Assembly: GCF_037975245.1 (NCBI RefSeq)
Contig: NC_092583.1
Location: 3,712,764 to 3,776,763 of the forward strand
Origin: Apostichopus japonicus
Taxonomy: Eukaryota; Echinodermata; Holothuroidea; Aspidochirotida; Stichopodidae
Direction of reading: 5' to 3'
Length of the DNA: 64,000 nucleotides
How positions within the stretch are numbered: position 1 is the first letter of the stretch; each line of letters starts with the position of its first letter. Made by a program: the position numbers and the translations under genes. The notes under the pieces were generated by a model, which saw only the letters and a list, made by a program, of their open reading frames with translations, did not search any database and was not told the DNA's origin. Positions 58,540 to 64,000 of the stretch are shown piece after piece.

Positions 58540-59830
58540 AAAAGTTGACGAAACTTGACCAACCTATAGCTTTCCTAGGATTCATCCCCGGATTCCTATC
58601 AGGATTCAAACTTATCACATGATTCATCCTCAGATTCAGATTTATCTTTATACAGGAGTTAGATGTTTTTCTTGATGTTATACATGTCTTTCGTAAGGAA
58701 GTCACTAAATTCACTGGGGTGAAAAACTTCACAAAGGCTTTGGAAATAATTCACAAATGTGATATCTTGTAATAACTTGCAATGCCCAGGATTTTCTCGC
58801 ATGAACTTTCGACGCACTGGGTGATAAAATGTTTTTAAAGTTCCAAACATGGTAACATATCCATGGGCTGTAAAATATCTAGTGTGAGGGGAGTACGAAA
58901 AGGATTATGTTATTGGAATTGGCGTAATCAATAAACTCCATGGAAATGTGTGACGAGTGTCCATCATATAAGAGAAGCACATGTTCGTCGGAAGCTCGAT
59001 TTGGTAAACACTTGGACAAATGAGTCTCAAGGTAGTTCTTAAAAATTTGGCCATTACTCCAACCTGAGTCTGACATACGAAAACCACTTCCAGGAACAGC
59101 ACCATTCTTTAACATGTCATTCATCCTTTTCCCTTTGAAAATAAAAGAAAGAAGGAACAGGTTGCCCAATGGCACTCCCAGCAGCTAAGACAGCGGTCAT
59201 GGCACCACGGTCAGCAACAATTGAATTAGCTTTCATACCTCTCGGTGCCACCACTCGATGGGGATTATGTTCCACCTGTAAGCCACTTTCATCTACATTA
59301 AAAATTAAGTGTGGTTTTTCTTTCAGATTATATTTGTTCATTATTTGGTTGAGCTCCTGAAAGTAATTGGGGACAGTCTCTTCACTTGTTGCCTTAGCCC
59401 TTCCGAAGAGGCTAAGTTTCAAAGGTTTCACAACTTTAAGTTCTGGCCATCTATTCAGGAACCTGTCTAACCAGTTCTTGGTAAACATCTTACCATCATT
59501 TGCCTTAATCGCTAAAAAAACTGCCGTATTTGTCGCTAACTTTATAACGTCCGACCGAGTAAATTGGAAACCCAGTTTGGCCAAATAAATGATGTGGTGT
59601 TTAAATTTCTCTTCATGCTGCTTTGGTATGATTGTTTTTTTTCCCCATGGGACAGTCAATTTTGTCTTCTCCTCTCCTGACAAATCTTCTCAAAGAAGGC
59701 TCTGGAACCCCACATATCTTTGCGGCCTTACGTACTGGCCACCTCTTTTTCCTGACCAAGTTAAAGAGCCTCTTCATAGACTTGTTATCGTACAAACGAT
59801 AGCATTTCCCCTACACAAAAAAGAAGAAAG
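58540..59830 (-). pseudogene. Broken pogo/Tigger-type transposase
   Basis: Minus-strand order: pipsqueak-type HTH (KAAKICGVPEPSLRRFV, 59613-59795), CENP-B-like segment (TKNWLDRFLNRWPEL), first catalytic Asp in FNVDESG, second in LLYDGHSSH, third in LQPMD, then FGTLKTFYHPVRR. This is the DDE order of pogo-like Tc1/mariner elements. At least four frameshifts (near 59690, 59130, 58882 and 58862) kill it. Element ends were not found. Same strand as the neighbouring genes but not part of them. Confidence 0.9.
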
Positions 59831-60957
59831 ATGCATGTGAGTTTAAGGGCATCTCTTTTGTTACCGATTTGGGAATTTCCAACCTCAAATTTGTAATATT
59901 TTTTTTTTTGGGGGGGGGGGTGGGGCAGCTTGTTTTTTGTGGGGGAAGCCATTCTGTAGCTGGAAGTACGTCAGGAAGTCTTAAGAAAATAATTTTACCC
60001 TGTACCTACCCTTCACCCATCCCCTCCCCTACAAAAGAAACAGTAGACTGAAAGAACAGTAATCTGTGCATGGCAATCAAAATCATAAGTTTTTTTTGTT
60101 CCTCCTGCTTTAAAGTGGACTAAGAACTATGTACTTTTTTTTTTCGAGCGGTAAACAGCTGACTGACGACAGAATAGTATATGCCATAAAACTCACACAC
60201 TGTATCCCAACATGTAGCAGACGGATCGTTTTCACGGAGTAGTGGATTCATCTCAAGGTAATTTAGGATAAGTTTAGAGAGTAAGATTTCCAAATGCGAA
60301 TAATACTTGCAATATTGGGGGGGGGGGGAGTGTTGAAAAGGCTTTAAAATGAACAAAAATTTCATCGTCACATACCTGAAAAGTATCCATACTCGTGGAA
60401 ACCTATCTCTGCTAAGGTGCAAAATGGTTAGGTTGCCTTCAGTATGGTTGCCACGGTGATAACGAGGAATATTTTGAGGTGTGTCAATTACGGGGGTGCG
60501 TCTATTACGAAGCTTTCACTATACTACTACTGTAATACTACAGTATACTACGTACAGTACTACTGCTACTAATATGAATACTTCGACTAGTAGTAGTACT
60601 AATATATGTTTCTGATAGGCTAGGCTATGTATCCGTTACTTTAGTATCGTCTAAGATATATGGATCAAACGAAGCGAATTTCATCCCCCGAGACCAAGTG
60701 TTACCTTTCTATGCCATAACTTTTGAAACGCTAGGCCTAGTTGCACTTACCGTGTCTTGCATGTCATTATATGTATTTCTTGCAGTGATTGAATCTACCC
60801 TTTAACCCCATAGCAACCGCATCCGTTCGTGACAATCTCGCCGGACTGTCGTATGTAAAACTGCATGCTAGCCTATATGCGATTAATTAGAGTACTGTAT
60901 ACACACTTTGCACGTACGTACGTGCGTGTGCGCACGTGTGAATTGTAGCCATAGGCC
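59831..60957. other. Repeat-rich, no supported gene
   Basis: G-runs at 59909 and 60317. A minus-strand open block 60120-60310 (LEILLSKLILNYLEMNPLLR) looks protein-like but has no recognised domain or partner exon. Confidence 0.4.

Positions 60958-61020
<63 letters not shown>
60958..61020. repeat. (TA)n-(GA)n microsatellite
   Basis: TA run with a single G, followed by a short GA run. Just downstream is a palindrome agagccgtatatacggctct (61063-61082). Confidence 0.9.
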
Positions 61021-61022
<2 letters not shown>

Positions 61023-61339
61023 CAGGATATAAACAAGAGGGCGAACTCACAATTCTGCCAACAGAGCCGTATATACGGCTCTGGCCGCCAACACGAAGCC
61101 GCTGTGCGGCCATTGGAAGTCGTCCGCCGTTACCAAACCTGGCAAGACGCAACACACTGTGGGCGTATGTGTGTACAAGCTATATGAACTCAGGCTAGCT
61201 TAAACAAAACTTTGGGGGTCACTTAACACGTTTTTTTCCCCCTGCAAAGGACAACAAAAGTAGGATAAATGATCCCGAGCCTTCATACATTAAAATAATG
61301 ACATTTATCTTACCTACATATCACCAAATCCGTGCGAAT

Positions 61340-61870
61340 TTTCCTCAAGACTTTAATCCGGTATGGAAACGGTGACAAGTACGTTAAATTTCCTTGATCC
61401 ACAGAAAAAGTTATATTAGGCTATATCCTATCATATGGTTGGATAATCTACTTTTTCAAGGAAATGATCCACATAGAAATTTTCATGGAATAATTAGATA
61501 CATTTTACGGTCAAGATCTTCCATTTTCTTAAATGCTATAAACCATATGAAAATAGCGACTTTCCTTTGTTCCATAAAAATAACACCTCGGCTGGTTTAT
61601 TCACATTTTGCGAAATGATATTGCATATGAAATAACTAGGCGTGTACTTTTCACGATCAAGATCTTTAATATTCTGGACAATTCTAATCTGTATGAACCC
61701 AAAAATGGTGACATTTTCCTTCAGATTTTGATCAATAGGAAAATACAATTTGGATAATATCCACATTCCAATTTCCATCACACAATTAGTACTGTAGTTT
61801 TCACGGTCAAGATCTTTCATTCTTTTCAAAGGGTTAATCCTGTATGAAAATGGTGACTACTTTCCTTTAT
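61340..61870. repeat. About 145-bp degenerate tandem repeat, about 3.5 copies
   Basis: The phrase cacggtcaagatctt and variants recur at about 61508, 61652 and 61801, with tgaaaatggtgactttcctt between. Diverged, non-coding. Confidence 0.75.
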
Positions 61871-63017
<1,147 letters not shown>

Positions 63018-63168
63018 TTGCTTCAGCCCTATTATCCTTTTTTTATTGGCAAACCAAATTTCACTAAGAATGCGGTCCGTCAAGCTAATTCATTTCGAAA
63101 AAAAGTAAATACTATTTTGGGTGAAAGTCTGCGGTGATATTTAGTAACAAATTGTGACACCGATAGAC

Positions 63169-63330
63169 AGGCGCGTAGCGAGGAATTTGCCAAGGGAGGG
63201 CAAAGCTTGTAGGCAAACTATCAAAGCGTAGCGCCTCCATTAGTTGGCGCGAAGCGTAAAAGAAAATTTTGGCCGAAAATGCCTCCCAGATCGCTGGAAA
63301 TGGCACTTCCCAGGCCTTGTAAGTTGCATC
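63169..63330. mobile_element. hAT-like element left end
   Basis: Begins caggcgcgtagcgagg and contains gcgcctccattagttggcgc, the same palindrome as families C and D. The right end was not identified. Confidence 0.5.
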
Positions 63331-63544
63331 TAAGCATTTTCTATTTTGAAATAATATGATTTGGATAAATAATCTTACGCATTATTTTCTGTTTATAGCC
63401 ACACAAAGAAACTATGCCACCAAATATTGGGGGGGGGGGGGGGATATTAGATACTATAAACCCCCACCTAAAATATTTGGGGGACATGTCCCCCCACCGT
63501 CCCCTACCCCCATGATCGCCGCCCATGAATGTTGGGTATTGATG

Positions 63545-63760
63545 ATTGACTCAAGTTACCATGCTGAATTTATCAAACAATTGGCAATCCATGGAGTCAT
63601 CTGGAAATCTCATCTCATTGGGTGAAGTGACAGGGGAGAGGGGGGGGGGTTGTAGGGCGCTGGAAATTCTAAAGAGTTCATTCATCACGCGCCGCCTAAT
63701 GTCGTAATTTAGTGAATGAAGCACGCATGCTAACCTCTTTGAACACGCTGACAAGCTTCT
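63545..63760. repeat. Dispersed repeat, inverted partner of 2.1-2.5 kb
   Basis: Reverse-complement match to 2095-2500, with a 200-bp shorter middle. Contains a G-run at 63641. Confidence 0.6.
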
Positions 63761-64000
63761 GTAGAGTTGTTTGTTCTTGATGGGTCGTAAAGCATGAAAA
63801 GAAAGCACAAAATAGCAAGAAAGCGATAAAACAATCTCTATTTGTAGATATATTTTTTAGATACCAGACTAACCCTCCGATCTAAATTCATAAATACATG
63901 TCACTTGCGATATAGCACATTTGACTTTTCCGATGCGAAACATTCTTGAACCTTGACGACAATCATATGGTCATATATACACTACAGGCTGATTGATATA

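Noticed and set aside
60120-60422. 100-codon minus ORF near the pogo element
   Set aside because: Contains a protein-like stretch, but it crosses a poly-C run and has no domain or partner exon; listed only as uncertain.

Overview
The window reads as AT-rich animal nuclear DNA: spliced genes with GT/AG introns, LINE remnants, tRNA-derived SINEs, many short hAT-like elements with 8-bp target duplications, long (TA)n tracts and a satellite array. An invertebrate deuterostome, probably an echinoderm, is the best guess. This rests on the repeated death-effector/ZU5 architecture, a METTL27-type methyltransferase and L2-like LINEs; the species cannot be read from the sequence. Most of the window is repeats and introns. 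Both convincing genes, and the propeller unit next to one of them, lie on the minus strand.

Gene 1 (about 26785 down to 8050) is a five-exon METTL27/WBSCR27-like SAM-dependent methyltransferase. Its exons have compatible phases and together give a 234-residue protein. Intron 1 (12 kb) holds a 5'-truncated L2-like LINE, an endonuclease fragment of the same family, a SINE and an hAT MITE. Intron 4 holds a nest of transposons inside transposons.

Gene 2 (about 54473 down to 36606) is the most interesting item. Sixteen exons, all with compatible phases, give a protein of about 1,229 residues: death-effector-like fold 1, coiled coil, death fold 2, ZU5-UPA block 1, death fold 3, a partial death-fold exon, ZU5-UPA block 2, death fold 4. 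The two ZU5-UPA blocks keep the same phases, and two exon pairs have identical lengths (227/227 and 153/153 nt), so the gene grew by internal duplication. Directly upstream (57070-55589) lies a two-exon unit encoding a six-bladed beta-propeller. It ends in phase 0 and could splice straight onto death fold 1, giving a 1,495-residue fusion, or it could end separately at 55346. By family knowledge this looks like a multi-death-fold signalling scaffold in innate immunity or apoptosis; the function is inferred.

Layout: 1-5400 intergenic with an hAT MITE and SINE pieces; 5474-7461 a 2-kb non-autonomous element inserted in a 223-bp tandem repeat; 8050-26785 the methyltransferase gene; 26800-32760 intergenic repeats; 32761-36205 a satellite array with a trimer higher-order repeat, directly downstream of gene 2; 36606-57070 gene 2 and the propeller, with a 2.9-kb terminal-inverted-repeat transposon in the largest intron; 58540-59830 a broken pogo-type transposase; 60-64 kb simple and tandem repeats.
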